Part shown: one piece after another, positions 28,401 to 44,400 of the stretch
Layout of the letters: each line of letters opens with the position of its first letter
How positions within the stretch are numbered: position 1 is the first letter of the stretch
Assembly (NCBI RefSeq): GCF_963675165.1
Contig: NC_087380.1
Location: forward strand, 7,512,517-7,576,516
Direction: 5' to 3'
From: Halichondria panicea
Taxonomy: Eukaryota > Porifera > Demospongiae > Suberitida > Halichondriidae
DNA: 64,000 bases
Translations under genes and position numbers: made by a program
The notes under the pieces: generated by a model
What the model saw: only the letters and a program-made list of their open reading frames with translations
What the model was told of the DNA's origin: nothing
The model's database searches: none

Positions 28401-29893
28401 GGAGGAATAATTTATTAAGAAATTGTTTTTAGGTTTTTATAGTTACCTCAAGGTCGATAGCAAACTCAGGCACTGTCATCAACTCGTTCTTTAGTTCCTC
28501 CAATTGCTCCAGTGTAGTCACAAAGCTCAGGGGGGTGTCCTCCAAAGACCCAGCATTCTGGGGGGCAATATGCTCTTTTAACACACACAACCCCCCTTAC
28601 ATAATACTACCATACCTGCAGCTCCCGGAGCTCAAGTTGAGAGTCCATATAGTTCAGAGTGTCTAGCTCATGACGGTAGGGGTGAAAGTTCGCCTGGTTA
28701 GTGCTCATCCATTCCTTGGTGTTGTCAATAAGTGCCGACAGTGTTGTCGGGTTCTTCAGTCTCTGGAATACTGGGAGGGAGGGGCTTGTACTATAAGAGG
28801 GCTTGTTGAATGTCTTGTCTTGTTCTAAGCTCTATAAATACAGCCCTAGGGGCAAGTACAGCGCTCGTTAAGACGCTTGTAAATGGCTTGTAGTATATGA
28901 GGGCTTGTTGAATGGCTTGCTCTAAGCTTAGTATATATATGCAATACCATGGGCAAGCAAGTATGGTTGTATAAATGACCTCACCTTCTGGTAGAGGCAC
29001 TTTAGCATTAGGCTTGTGTCTGAGGAGAGGTATGAAGGAAAAGCTACTGTTGTCCACTTGGTGCTTGAACTTGAGTTGAGGGCGCTCAACAATCTTAGCA
29101 TGGATAAAACTGTAGCTGTTCACTGCATTACGCACAGACTCCTAGTGTGGGGGTGGTGTGAGGGGTGTGTGGGTGGTGTGGGGGTGGTGTGAGGAGTGTG
29201 GGGAGTGGGGATGACTTACTCGCTTGGAGTTCCAGCTGGCTACCTCAGCCGTACCTCGCTGTACCTCAGAGTTGGGTAGCATGGGTTGCTGGTGTCTAGT
29301 CAAGCCGGCAGCTTCATCCAACAACAGACTCTGTATTGACAATAGGGATTTCCCCTCCTATACAAAGAGGGGTTTTCCCTCACCACTCTCTCAATAATTG
29401 CATCGTTTGCTTCTTCAAGAGCATCGAATCTTTCATCCACTCCATCACTGCCCTCACTCGTCGGCCAATGACACGGCAGCGCTTGTTGTCGTAGCAACTT
29501 GCTAATCCTATATATAAATGAACAATCTCTTTATTTACTGCCTCCATATATACGCCCACGTACATTCGATTGGCCCGGCCTCCCATTTTATCACAAAACG
29601 TCTTGAAGCCAGGGAAACTTGAATAGTACTCGAAATCATCTCCCTCTCCTGGCAACCGATTGGACGCCTTGGTCGCGGCTATCACCTGGGAGATCAGGGC
29701 CTGCAGAGGAAGTAAAATATATAACAGTTACACAGTATGCATTAAAACATACTTTTGAGTACTCTTGTAGCGATGGGAAGCCAGGCAGAAATGGGAGCTC
29801 CTTCTCAGGGCTTGGTGTGACCTCTCCGGACTCCACTTCTCCTTCCTCTACGATCTCCATAGCATCTTCTGTAGCACTGCCTTGATCAGCCAT
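25443..29893 (-). CDS. EXOSC10: Nuclear exosome 3'-5' exoribonuclease EXOSC10 (Rrp6)
   Basis: Seventeen exons: 29893-29753, 29700-29564, 29507-29384, 29330-29220, 29141-28985, 28770-28616, 28557-28447, 28396-28253, 28040-27850, 27638-27401, 27306-27073, 27012-26973, 26904-26786, 26587-26507, 26294-26106, 25818-25641 and 25561-25443; 822 residues (human 885). The N-terminal PMC2NT region (FEYYSSFPGFKTFCDKMGGR) precedes the DEDD-Y exonuclease: FAIDLE (Asp/Glu near 310/312), HGADMDIQWLQRDFGLYIVN, LADWRIRPLP and YAREDTHYLLY with the last Asp and Tyr. The HRDC domain follows (KWRDDLARAEDESTGYVLPN), then a lysine-rich tail probably holding nuclear localisation signals. All catalytic residues are kept. 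It trims rRNA, snoRNA and aberrant RNAs on the nuclear exosome. Exons 12-17 encode a poorly conserved, less certain tail. It converges with the ADAMTS gene, 218 bp between stops. Confidence 0.95.
26612..26782. mobile_element. MITE-like element, TAGCGGG..TTTC ends, copy 1
   Basis: Ends TAGCGGGGAATTTC and GAAATGACCTGCTATA are approximate reverse complements. Inside is the word TATTCGTACAGCTCAGGATA shared with the copy near 39.0 kb. It lies in an EXOSC10 intron (between exons 26904-26786 and 26587-26507). There is no coding capacity. Confidence 0.65.
28127..28250. repeat. Foldback repeat, partial copy in EXOSC10 intron 8
   Basis: Only one arm is clear, with CCATAACTTTAGCTCCGTTG, GTCCATTTTATGATTTTTTT and the later GGGCATAAAATACCATTGCA. 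The other arm is missing or decayed. Confidence 0.55.
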
Positions 29894-30101
29894 AGCTAGC
29901 TAGCTAGCTCAAAACATACACAAAAGCTTACAAAGAAAGTCCACGTGGCTTGATTAATACCTCGAATTAAGTCAAACCAGCCCCACCCCTCTTTCTTTAG
30001 AAAGGGGAAAACCCGATGCAAAATCTTCTCCCTCTGAAAGACTAAATACACTGAGTCTAGTCTAGTCACATGCTGCGCTGATTAGCTAGCCTAACATCAG
30101 C
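29894..30101. promoter_or_regulatory. Shared divergent promoter EXOSC10 / CYP4
   Basis: 208 bp between start codons. It contains a CACGTG palindrome near 29942 and a GCTAGCTAGCTAGCT run at about 29895-29910 beside the EXOSC10 start. No TATA box is evident. Confidence 0.5.
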
Positions 30102-33664
<3,563 letters not shown>

Positions 33665-33859
33665 TCTGATTGGCTGGAATTGTTATAGATGTACGTACAA
33701 CACAACCTTAATCGTATTGTAGCTGTTATTTTTGATAATGTTTTTTTGCTCTAATTAGAAATATAGTGTGGTCAATTTTTACGATTTTTCATGATTTTAT
33801 AAATGAACAAAATAAATAATTATAACAAATAAAAACAAACAATGACAGTAGCCACTCTA

Positions 33860-36576
33860 TTAGCTAGTGTCCATAGTTGTGCCACACTGGTCATCACTAC
33901 TGTCACCATCCTCACAAGCCCCACCCACATCATCACAAGCCACACCTACATCACACTCGTCACTGGCGGGTCCTAGCTCGTCAAGCAACTCTTGCGTGTG
34001 CTTTAAAATGTCCTCTTCATCACTCTCGTGTTTACTGAACAGCTGGAGAGGAAAACAACAAAAACAGCGATAAATTATAGCACACAGCGTATAATCATAG
34101 CATCAGAGCAAGTATATAAATACAATGAATACATACTGCTAATCATTTTAAGCTTAATCAGAACTTCCAGGGCAGCCATTAATACATAAATGTTCCTAGG
34201 TTAAGGTTGCACGTACACATAGGTAGAGTCAATAACTCTAACTCCTAAGAACAGGATTGCATAAATTGTTATCTATAACCACTATATACCTTAAGTAATT
34301 TCTATCCACTAATTATTATTCTCACTGTTAGAGTTTGTTCGAGGTAGAATCTTGCTGAGTCAGCATCCTTGGTGAGCGTGTGCAGCCAGCCCATGAGGTA
34401 CCACACCGCAATAACCTCGTCATCATCCTTCAATAACCCCTCTAGCACTAGGAACGCTGTCTAGGGGAGGGACGAAAGGGTTAACAACAACTACACACAC
34501 ACATACATAATATTACATAATTATTATTATTGGCTTTTTTTTCAAGAAACGATTTAAACGGAGGGGGGGGGGGGGGGTGTCTTTCAAAACAGCCATAACT
34601 TGGTTACAGTTGATCCAATGTCAAAAATGTTAGGATTTTCTGAAAGCTTAGAAAAATTCCTTTCAAATGATGTGTTTCAATCCAAAATTTCGACGCGGCC
34701 CTAATTTGTCATTTTTCGGCCTCGGACCATGGGCTTATAATCCATGGTACGGCTAAATTACTTTTATCTCTCAAATATCAACTTTGATGGTACCATTTGA
34801 AAGGTCTCTTTCTAAGCTTTCAGAAAACCATTGACGTTCGATCCACAGAATTCAAGTTATGGCAGCTGAAAAATTCCCAAAATCATTGATTAAGACTTTC
34901 GCTGGCGCATTCAGCCCACTCGCGGGAGCCTAAGACTATCGCCGGCGCATTCAGCCCACTTGCGGGAGCCTAAGACTTTCGCCGGCGCATTCAGCCCACT
35001 CGCGGGAGCCTAAGACTATCGCCGGCGCATTCAGCCCACTCGCGGGAGCCTAAGACCATCGCAGGCGCATTCAGTCCACTCGCGGGAGTCCAAGACTATC
35101 GCCGGTGCATTCAGCCCACTCGCGGGAGCCTAAGACTATCGCCGGCGCATTCAGCCCACTCGCGGGAGCTTAAACACATAATAAAAAATAATTGCTCACC
35201 TGATGTTCTCCCATTTCCAATAGTAGTTTGGCTGTGTTAACTCTGGACCAATACGGAGGTACATCTGCCACGCCTTCTAATGACATCACGGTGACATCAT
35301 CGCCACTAGGTAACCATAGCGACACGCTCTTAACGAGAGTCTCTTTTGCCTCGTCAGTCCGCTCTAGACTGAGTAGACAGCTTGCTTGGACCTGCAGAGC
35401 CTCGGCATTACCAGAGCACAACTCCAGAGCCTTGGAACACGCCTCCTGACACAGGGAGCCAGCATCAGCAGAAAAACTGTCCGTACAAAGCAAAGAAAAA
35501 GTAAGTTCTGAGAAGAAAACACACACAAATAGGTAACTGCATTGTTAGCTGTCTAAATGAAAGTACTACAACAACCAATTTATAATAAAAAACATGTAAT
35601 GTACAGAGACAAATGTAAGGGAGAAAATACAAATAACACGCAACAATAAAAGTCAGGTACTGTACAGTGGAATTCACAATGGTGGATGGATTTAGGAGGG
35701 CAAGTTTTTTGGCCATTATTACATACAGAGGAGGTTATTTGTGGAGTACTTACCACGAGTCAGTGAGGTAGACCTCAGCAAGAGCACAGTAGGCGTTGGA
35801 CAGCTCCACACTAGTCACACTCTCCACACTAGCACACGCTTCACCACCGCCCACACCCTCTAACAGTTTTGTCATGATCTCAATTCCCCTCTTGATGTAG
35901 TCAATGGCAACCACTCCCTCGGACAACTGGGCCATGTACAGGTACTTGGAGTGGCCGGTCAGAGGTGAAAGGTCAATGCTCCTCTTGAAACAGTGAGGGG
36001 CAGTAAAGGATAAATTAACGCATAATAATAATAATAATAATAATGATTTATGCTGTAATGTACTTACAAATTTTTATGTGGTCTGAAACTATCAGTAGTT
36101 AACTCACTCCCACCCCAATACACACGCCCACACATACGCCCACCCACCCCACACAATGAGAGGATATATCGAGTGCTCTGTCTGCCTCCCCCGTCTCCAG
36201 TAACAGTGGTCCGAGAGTGTCCAACACCCGCACACAGTCTGGCTCTAACCCAAGAGCCTTGTCACAAAACTTGACGGCCAACTCCAGTTGAAATGCGTCC
36301 ATGGCATCCTCGGCACGGGTCAAAAGGTCGTCTACAGTATAAGAGGAGGTGGTGGTCTTGGGCTTGGCTGATCTTTGCTGCTTTCTTTTAGCCTTGGCAG
36401 TAGCCAGAGCCTGTACCCCTGTATACAGTGGCCAGTATTAATAGACTCAAGTCATGAATACATGATGAACACACACAACCCCTATTGCCTTGCTTGCTAT
36501 TACTGGATATCCAAGAGACCTGTATGAATGTATAGATGCTCTTACGTGCTTTCTTTAGCTTTGCTCTTCGCCCCAT
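33860..36576 (-). CDS. TPR protein, ACL4-like ribosomal protein uL4 (RPL4) assembly chaperone
   Basis: Six exons: 36576-36546, 36418 to about 36150, about 35983-35754, 35476-35200, 34460-34326 and 34042-33860. The start is MGRRAKLKKA and a basic segment (KAKRKQQRSAKPK). TPR-like helices follow (AVKFCDKALGLEPDCVRVLD, YLYMAQLSEGVVAIDYIKRG, EACSKALELCSGNAEALQVQ, LLKDDDEVIAVWYLMGWLHT). The tail is very acidic (DSSDDQC, EDGDSS). This order matches yeast Acl4 and its metazoan relatives, which bind nascent RPL4; that assignment rests on remembered family resemblance. The exon 2 donor and exon 3 acceptor are uncertain: several weak GTGGGG/GTGGGT donors lie at 36143-36153, so that join may be off by a few codons. 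It converges with CYP4 (195 bp). Confidence 0.72.
34590..34870. repeat. Foldback repeat, complete copy in ACL4-like intron 4
   Basis: The arms begin GCCATAACTTGGTTACAGTT and end TTCAAGTTATGGCAGCTG. Both arms hold TTTTCTGAAAGCTTAGAAA and CCTTTCAAATG, one inverted. The centre is ACCATGGGCTTATAATCCATGG. This is the clearest copy by eye. It directly abuts the 40-bp minisatellite. Confidence 0.9.
34891..35172. repeat. 40-bp GC-rich minisatellite, 7 units
   Basis: The unit reads TAAGACTATCGCCGGCGCAT then TCAGCCCACTCGCGGGAGCC, repeated seven times with rare changes (tttcg/tatcg, cgcg/tgcg). It is much richer in G+C than its surroundings and contains GCCGGC and CGCGGG. It lies in the ACL4-like intron 4, 28 bp from the exon 4 donor. 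Confidence 0.95.
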
Positions 36577-36902
36577 AGCTTATATAGCATGCAAGGAGAT
36601 ACTGTCTCTCTCTATCAAATACTGTAGGTATGCACGTGGTTAGGTAAAGGTCGACACTTTCATAGATAATACATAAACATGAATTTGCTATGCTGCTCCT
36701 TGAATATTAGCAGCAGCATAAAATTAATGATATTAATTATAGATCTGCTATGGAAGATTGTACTTGTGCTGTTTAACAAAAAAAAACGGATATGTGTATT
36801 CTAAAAATTATTGTTGCTATATAAAATTAATTATGATAATAAAAAGTGCCAGCACTTTTGTGGCACTCTCTCTAAACTGTCAATGGTAACAAACATTCAG
36901 TT
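36577..36902. other. Spacer between phosphatase stop and ACL4-like start
   Basis: 326 bp, same-strand arrangement: the phosphatase 3' UTR followed by the ACL4-like promoter. AT-rich, with a short CAGCAGCATA stretch, and nothing else recognised. Confidence 0.4.
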
Positions 36903-38381
36903 TCAGTCAAAATTAGCATAGTGGTCGAATGAGTCCAGAAACTCCAGAACAGCTTGGTAACAGAACTTGTACAATTCCTACAGTTAAATAAAGAAGCGTG
37001 TGATTAGAACCAGCAAAACAATGTACCGTCCAGTACAGAAATATGTTATCATAATTATTGGTACGATAAAAACAATAGCAATAATCCTTTATACAACACT
37101 ACCCGTAAAAGAGAAAGGTAAACACTACGATAGTGTCAGTTTTGCAGAATGCTAGCTTACTGTATGTAGACAACATCAACAATAACATCAACAGTTATCT
37201 CATGTGTATTATACATCATTATAATACTAGTACTGCACTGCACTAGCTGCACTGCACTGCACTGCACTGCACTGCACTGCACTAGCTGCACTGTACTGCA
37301 CTGCACTAGCTGCACTGCACTGCACTGCACTGACACAATTGAAGTCAATCTCAGCAGAGCTGCACTGTATACTGTGCTTTAGTGTAGTGTGGACTCACAA
37401 AGCTGTTGACGAGTCCTGGCTGCTGGTGTCTCAGAGAGTGTATGGTGGCAAACAAGTCAACGATGCCCTCCACCTTCAGCTGCTCCAGGACTGAGCCTAG
37501 GATGCAGAACGTGGCAGAGCGCCCTATACTTGAACTGTGTGTGTGGAGGGGGGAAATATGGGATTTGAACATACCATCTGAACGAGCTACTTCTAAGCTT
37601 TCAGAAAATCATAAAATCGTTGAATTTGGACATCAGAACTCTAGTTACAGAGCCAACTCTAGTAACTCTCAAAATACAAAAGCATAAAATTATCTACTAT
37701 ACGCCTCACCTGTCATGTACGACAATGGGACCGCCTCCGAGCATGTGCTGGGATTTCTGGAGGACTCCTATCAGATCAATCACCGTGGCAGCATTAGTTG
37801 GCATGGTGTCCTCTAGCCAATCAGAATACTGGTAGTGTTTGATGACACGACTCTCGTTAATCTTGGTATTAGTTACGGAGAATTCCCGCATTGTGTAGGA
37901 GCCATAATCTGTCATCTGTGTGAGCTCTATGAACATGTCTCCCTGTTGTATGATCTTCTCTGTGGGCCAGTAACGAACACATTGCTCCTAGGAAAGAAAA
38001 TAATTTGAATCAGCACCTCGGAAAATATTATAAGGGCACTCCAAATTTCCAGTTATACTATTGAACAAGAAGCTGTGTATATAGTTGTTGTAGAGCGTGG
38101 TAAGCAAAGAAAGAACTGATTTTAGCAATAATGCTACAACTTTACTAGAGACTAGAGAGCTGCCTCTATTGTCAGTGAGGTTGTCCCACTATCATCACAT
38201 CAGTAGGAAAAGAATGCTCAAACTACTTTATAAATAAACCTAGTTACCTTTCCCTTCTCCTCGAGGGGACATAGCATGAGAATACAGGACACTCTGTGCT
38301 CCCAAATCATCCGCCAGAAGTCAGTCACTGTGTGTTTCATGGCTCCCTGGGTCAGTATATACTGGTGGCGATGTTGGTAGC

Positions 38382-38417
<36 letters not shown>

Positions 38418-41400
38418 GAGGGTGTGTGTGTGTGGGTGTGTGGTGAGGGGGTGTGTGTGTGTGTAGTGAGGGGGTGTGGTGATACAAGCTAGGGCCTGAG
38501 GACACGCTCTCCATGTATATACATGCACAGGTGGTACGGTTATTGATAGATGAAGCCTCACATCAATATAGCTAGCGTTGACATAGTCCGAGCCAATCAC
38601 TCCGGGGTGTAGCAACAACCTCACACGAAAGCGGTCATCTGTATGACAACAATAGGACATAATTATAATAATGTATCATTGTCATTGTATGTAGTTGGCT
38701 AGAAGGTCAAAGTGCATGTGGTAGCTTACAAGGCAAGATTTTTTCAAATCTGTTCTTCGGTCTGTTGACTGGCATCCTGGCTGGTTCTAACTGAGACTCC
38801 TCCCACACCTGTAACTCATTAAGACGCTGTATAGTGAAGGGGGGGGAAGTGAAAGATAACAAAATGGCCTCAAAAAATTACAGTGACTTCAACTACTACA
38901 AATAGTGGGTAATTTTGGTTGATACACATTTCGTATGAACTACTTCGTATTCTAAATATTCGTACAGCTCAGGATAGTGACATAGAACCTACTGCATATT
39001 ACTATCTTTTGCAGTTCAAATTTTTGGCTGATACTCTACAATACGTACGAAAATGATCCGCTATATATAACCCTCGTCTCACCGCATATTCTGCCTCCAT
39101 TTTGCTGGTGTCCAGGTGAGGGTCGTGTGCGAGCAGCTCCTTGTGACGCCTCCGGAGTGTTTGAATGGAGATCGATGTTCCCCCCACCTTCATAGTCTCG
39201 TGGATGCAGTCGTGGATGAAGATGTACTGACGCTGTGTGTGGGGGTGTGTGTGTGTTGGTGTGTGTGTGTGTGTGGGGGGGTGGGTGTGTGTGTGGGGGG
39301 GTGTACAGAGTGTGTAATGAACGCGTAAAAATTCCCACTTGTACGTATGTATATTTTGGATAATAACGATGGCTAATAGTGTATGGTTTTCATCAAAAAT
39401 GGGCCTGCATGGCTAGAACAACCTCACCATTATATAGATTAGAACTATGTGCAACATGTATGTTTCCTTAAGTATGACAATATCAATATCTGCACAGCTG
39501 TCCGTTATAAGCCCCTCCCCCTTACCTCTGTCTGGACCATGTATAAGCCCCTCCCCCTTACCTCTGTCTGGACCATGTAGTTCCTCTGATGTCTGAGGCC
39601 CAGAACAAAGTTAAAGATGTCCAACTTCCCCTCCTCTTCCATCATCTGCATCATGGCTTGTATCGTCATGAGCGTGCCAGTCCGGCCCACCCCCGCACTG
39701 CAATGATAAATGAACGGCCCGGGAGTTGTGCGCTTGAAATCGTTGATCCTATTGCTAAACGCTATGACTGGATGCGGGTAGTCAGGGACACCGAAGTCAG
39801 GCCAACCAGTGTAGTGGAACTGCTTCACCTCGCGACGATCGTTGCCCTAGAGATATACGAGAATGCATGGTAAAGAGTACTAGCATGCAAAGGAGTGACC
39901 ATGGTAAGTTAAGTGGTTTACTAGGATCCTTTTTAAAACAGTCTTAGAAAAGAAAAGTATATTGTCTCTGTAACAGACACTGGCAGAGAGTGGTATTTGG
40001 GATAATAATAATCATGAACTGTTCATATTAATTTTACAGCAACAAAACTGACCCTGCTCATTTTGAAGGTCCTGACAGTGTAGTAAGCCAGCTGCTGGAT
40101 CTCTATCAAGGTGACACTGATGTCCTCCAGTGTGAGGCTACCTACCTCTGGCCAGTACTGGTGACACTTGGCCTACAGGCAAACAACACGGGGACAAATA
40201 GTTAATTGGGTACGCTCCATAATTTAATTTAGAGCTGAGTATAATTATATATGTACGTGTATACCATCTGAACTATCCTTTCAGAAAATAAATTGAAATT
40301 AAACCACCAGAACAAAATTTTACACATACATACAGTTTTGTATACGGTTTCTAATGGCAACGGGGATACATGTACACAACTGTTCTCGTGTGAGAGACTA
40401 GAGACTAAGTATCAATGCAGCGACTCACTCTGTTCTTCTCCACTACGTTGGTGAGCATGATGATGCAGCAGGAGTTCTGTTCCCAGACCATCCTCCAGAA
40501 GTCATGCGTGGTGTGTGCCAGTGGACCTTGGGTGGCCACATAGCCTCGCTTCTCTAGGAAGCCCTGCATGTACGTGCGTTTGATTGCATGGGGAGAAGGG
40601 TCAGGGTTCAAGCATGATGTAAGTACTGGTTGAATTGCGTTGAAACTACATTACACACACACACCACACATGCACACTTGTAAAGCTGATGGCTTCAGTG
40701 CAAACACCACTCAAAGTCAACAATTGTGTATGCAACTAAACTCTTACGTCAATGTAGTTGGCATTGATGTAATCTGATCCGTCCACCCCCGGGGTGGGAC
40801 TGAGCCTCACACGCGTGTCATCAACTGTCAGGGGAATAGAGACAAAGTTGACTAATTACTAAACATGTGCAGTGTACTAGCTATAAAGGGACAGAGAAAT
40901 TAGATATGGCTTGATTAAATAGAACTCTAGCCAACTCTAGTTAGAGCCACTGAAGGGTGTGTGGTGTGTGGTGTGGGTGGATGTGTGGTATGTGGTGTGG
41001 GTGGATGTGTGGTGTGGGTGGATATGTGGTGTTACTCACAGCAGTTGATATTGGCGTATCTATTCTTGATGACATTGCAGGGCAGAGATGACTGCACGTG
41101 GGCCAAACTAGGGGACTTGATAGAGAGGATCTGCAGGGCAGATATAGAATTGTGGTAAAGATTTCCAGTAGTCTCGTAAAAATAAGCTCTGCATGTAATG
41201 ATGTCATAAAATGCTACTCCCCAGTGCATGATTATATCCTTTACCTGAGGTATAGCTATGCATGCAAATATCACTAGTGTGCTATTAGTTGGGGGGTAGC
41301 TATTAGTTGGGGGGTTGCTATTAGTTGGGGGGTATATATAGCTATTAGCTGGGGATAGCTATTAGCTGGGGATAGCTATTAGCTGGGGATAGCTATTAGC

Positions 41401-44400
41401 TGGGGATAGCTATTAGCTGGGGGGTTACCTCGTATTCCTCTGAGTAGAGGTGGTCGGTGTTAGCATGCATGGACTTGACATAGCGAGGGAAGTCCTCCAC
41501 CAGCACGGAGTTACGACTCTCCTCTGCACACGGGGAGCAGAGAGAACAAAGAATGAAACCAACTAACCATGCATTCAGTCTACACATACTCAATAAATAT
41601 GTACGTACAATGATGACAATATGCGATTGAGAGCAAATAGGTAGATAAAGTAAAGCCATGCTGGCCAGCTCTATAAGATTGTACGAGTCAAGTATTAGGA
41701 TCAGAGCCAGCCAAACAGAGCAAGCACTACGTGCAACAACGTCAAAGTTGTCTACATTATTATGTTCAATAGCAAATGGAGCCAGCCTCTAGTCTCCTAA
41801 TATACATACCTGGGTCGAGGTTTTGGAGCTCAGCCGTTGCCTTGAGGTTCCTCAGAGTGGTGGTCGTAGGGATAATCTCCCTGTGATCTCTCTACACACA
41901 TAAAGGATAGGCTAACTTGATAGAAACAGGAATTGAAATGAACTCTCGAATTAATATAAACTCAAAACACTCTCCGTACTTAAAAAATTTTATTTTTTGA
42001 ATAACTCCATTCACTTTGTAAAAAGTAACGGTATTATAATTTCTGCTATATAGACTGATCACTCACAATTCTGACTGATCCCTTCCTGGAGGGCGGTTGT
42101 GGGAGGCCGTACTCTTTAGACAGTCGGTTACGCTCGTACAAGACGAAACCGATGATAATAATCACCAGGACAGCAATGAGAGCCAGTACAATGGCTACCA
42201 CTATGCCAGCGATAGCTCCAGTAGGCAGCCCTGCAGGGGAAGGGGGCTGTGGTAGCAGTACAGCTACGAATGCAATATACTAAATGTATGCGCGATACCA
42301 CGAGTTCTTAATGTTCTCCTGGCGATACTACCTATTATTTATGCTATTTATGCAAGCGGCTATCATGTCTGTCAACTCACAAATCAAACAAATTTTGCTA
42401 TAATTATATTGTAATTATACATTTTGCTCATACTGGTCTTCATTGTTTATGTTGAAAGTACAGTAGTCTAGAGGGCCACACTGAAGATATGTAGTCTGGA
42501 GGGCCACACTGAAGATATACGTACATGTATTCTGGAGGGCAATACCAATTAGTTGCTCACCAGAGATTTGAGTGCCTACTGGTGTTACGAAGGGGCTAGA
42601 GGAGAATGTGGTGTACTGTCTGTTCACGCTCTGTCGCCTGGCTCTCGTTCCAGCCTGTAGAGGGTGGCACGACAGACTAATAATTATATAGAGGGTGGCA
42701 CGACAGACTAATGAGGGTCTACCTCAACACAAAATATGGGGAACTGATGTACTCATTGAGAAAAGCCTTCGCTTCAAACAATGCATGCTTTGAATTGCCA
42801 ATAAAAGCACAGAAGTGTGACCACACAATGACAAAATTAATTAACTTACCGGTACAGTGGGTGAGAATGCTCTAACAAAAGCTGTGTACGTAGATCCCTG
42901 TTCCAATGGCCCATTCCGGTACAGGTCTGGGAAGTCGTTGATTCCTCTAGTCCCTGACTCATCTCCGAGAATGAAGACCATGGAAGGTTGGTAATTATCT
43001 GCTCTGATCTCAGCAGCAATGTACGGCGTGAGGGGAACACTAGCAGAGTAGTTAGTGAAGGAACTGTTGTCAGGGTACACTGAAGTCGGGTTACGTGACT
43101 CGTCAAATGCGGAGGCATCGTCCAATCGGATTACTACCACCCAGTAGTGACTGCAAGAGAGGGAGGGAAGTTGGCGGGAAAACATTACACACAAACTTAA
43201 CACAATATTAATGATGCATGACCCAAATCGGAATGTGCCATGTCATGCATCATTATAGGTTATTTGATACCTTTTACCAAATTAAATTTGCGACACGAAC
43301 ATGTGTTACCCGGCCATGCATTGCCTTACACGGTACACACCCACAGTGTTTCAAAACAAGAAGTACATGTGGTCATGTTTGAAGGCATGATCATTAGAAC
43401 AACATACATACATAGCTGCTTACTGTACCATGTAAGTACAGCGGAACATCCCATAAAGTAGATTAAACTCTAGATCTCTATGTATAAAATACCAAGTGGC
43501 TATATAATTATACTCCCAAAGTGTCCTTTATTCAAAGACAACTGTAACGCCCACTCACCTGAAGGTCCCGCCCGACACAGCCGGCAGTGTGATGGGTATA
43601 GTAGTGACACCAGGAGAGCCCACTGGTGGGGGGTCTGGTGAGAACGTGGGGGGCACTGGGATAGTCATCTGACTAACCGCAGTGCTATACGGGCCCAATC
43701 CGATTGCAGTCCTTGCAGCTACAGATATGGTGTATGTGTAGCCGGCCATAACGTTCAGTGTGGCTGATATAAGAGTGGTGTTAACAGTGTCCATGGTCAT
43801 AGCTTCTGACGATATGTATTGCACTGTGTAGCCGGTAATGACTCCATTTGTTTCGTTATCCGCTAGTGGGTTCCAGTTGACATTGATGCTGTTTAGTAGC
43901 GTGGAAGTGCTGCGTACGTTGCTAGGGAAACCATCCGGTACTGCAAGAGAGTGAGACAGTGGGTATAGAGATCACATGCACGCAGCATTACACAACACAA
44001 CCTACGATTATTAATATTATTAGCCATTGTACAACAGTTACAAAACAACAATACATAATTAAGCAAGTAGCTACATGTACAAGCTACTATTGTGCAGTCA
44101 ATATCCCCCGTGTATATAATACATAACCCCGCGGCCGTACCATCTTCCAGAGTGTAGAATGGCTTGATAGTGACACTGCTAACACCCGCTCTGCTCAGGG
44201 CCACTACACTGACACTATACTCAAGGTTAGGTGTGAGAGAGGTGGCGTTATAGTAGAGGGCGTCGCCCGATATCGTTGCCATGGTGACCACACCGGACAA
44301 GCTCTCGGAGATATTAATAGAATAGTTAGTGATAGGGAGAAGAGAGAATGGCGTTGTCAAGGAGACTATGACAGAGCGTGCAGCTGGTACGATCGTGATG

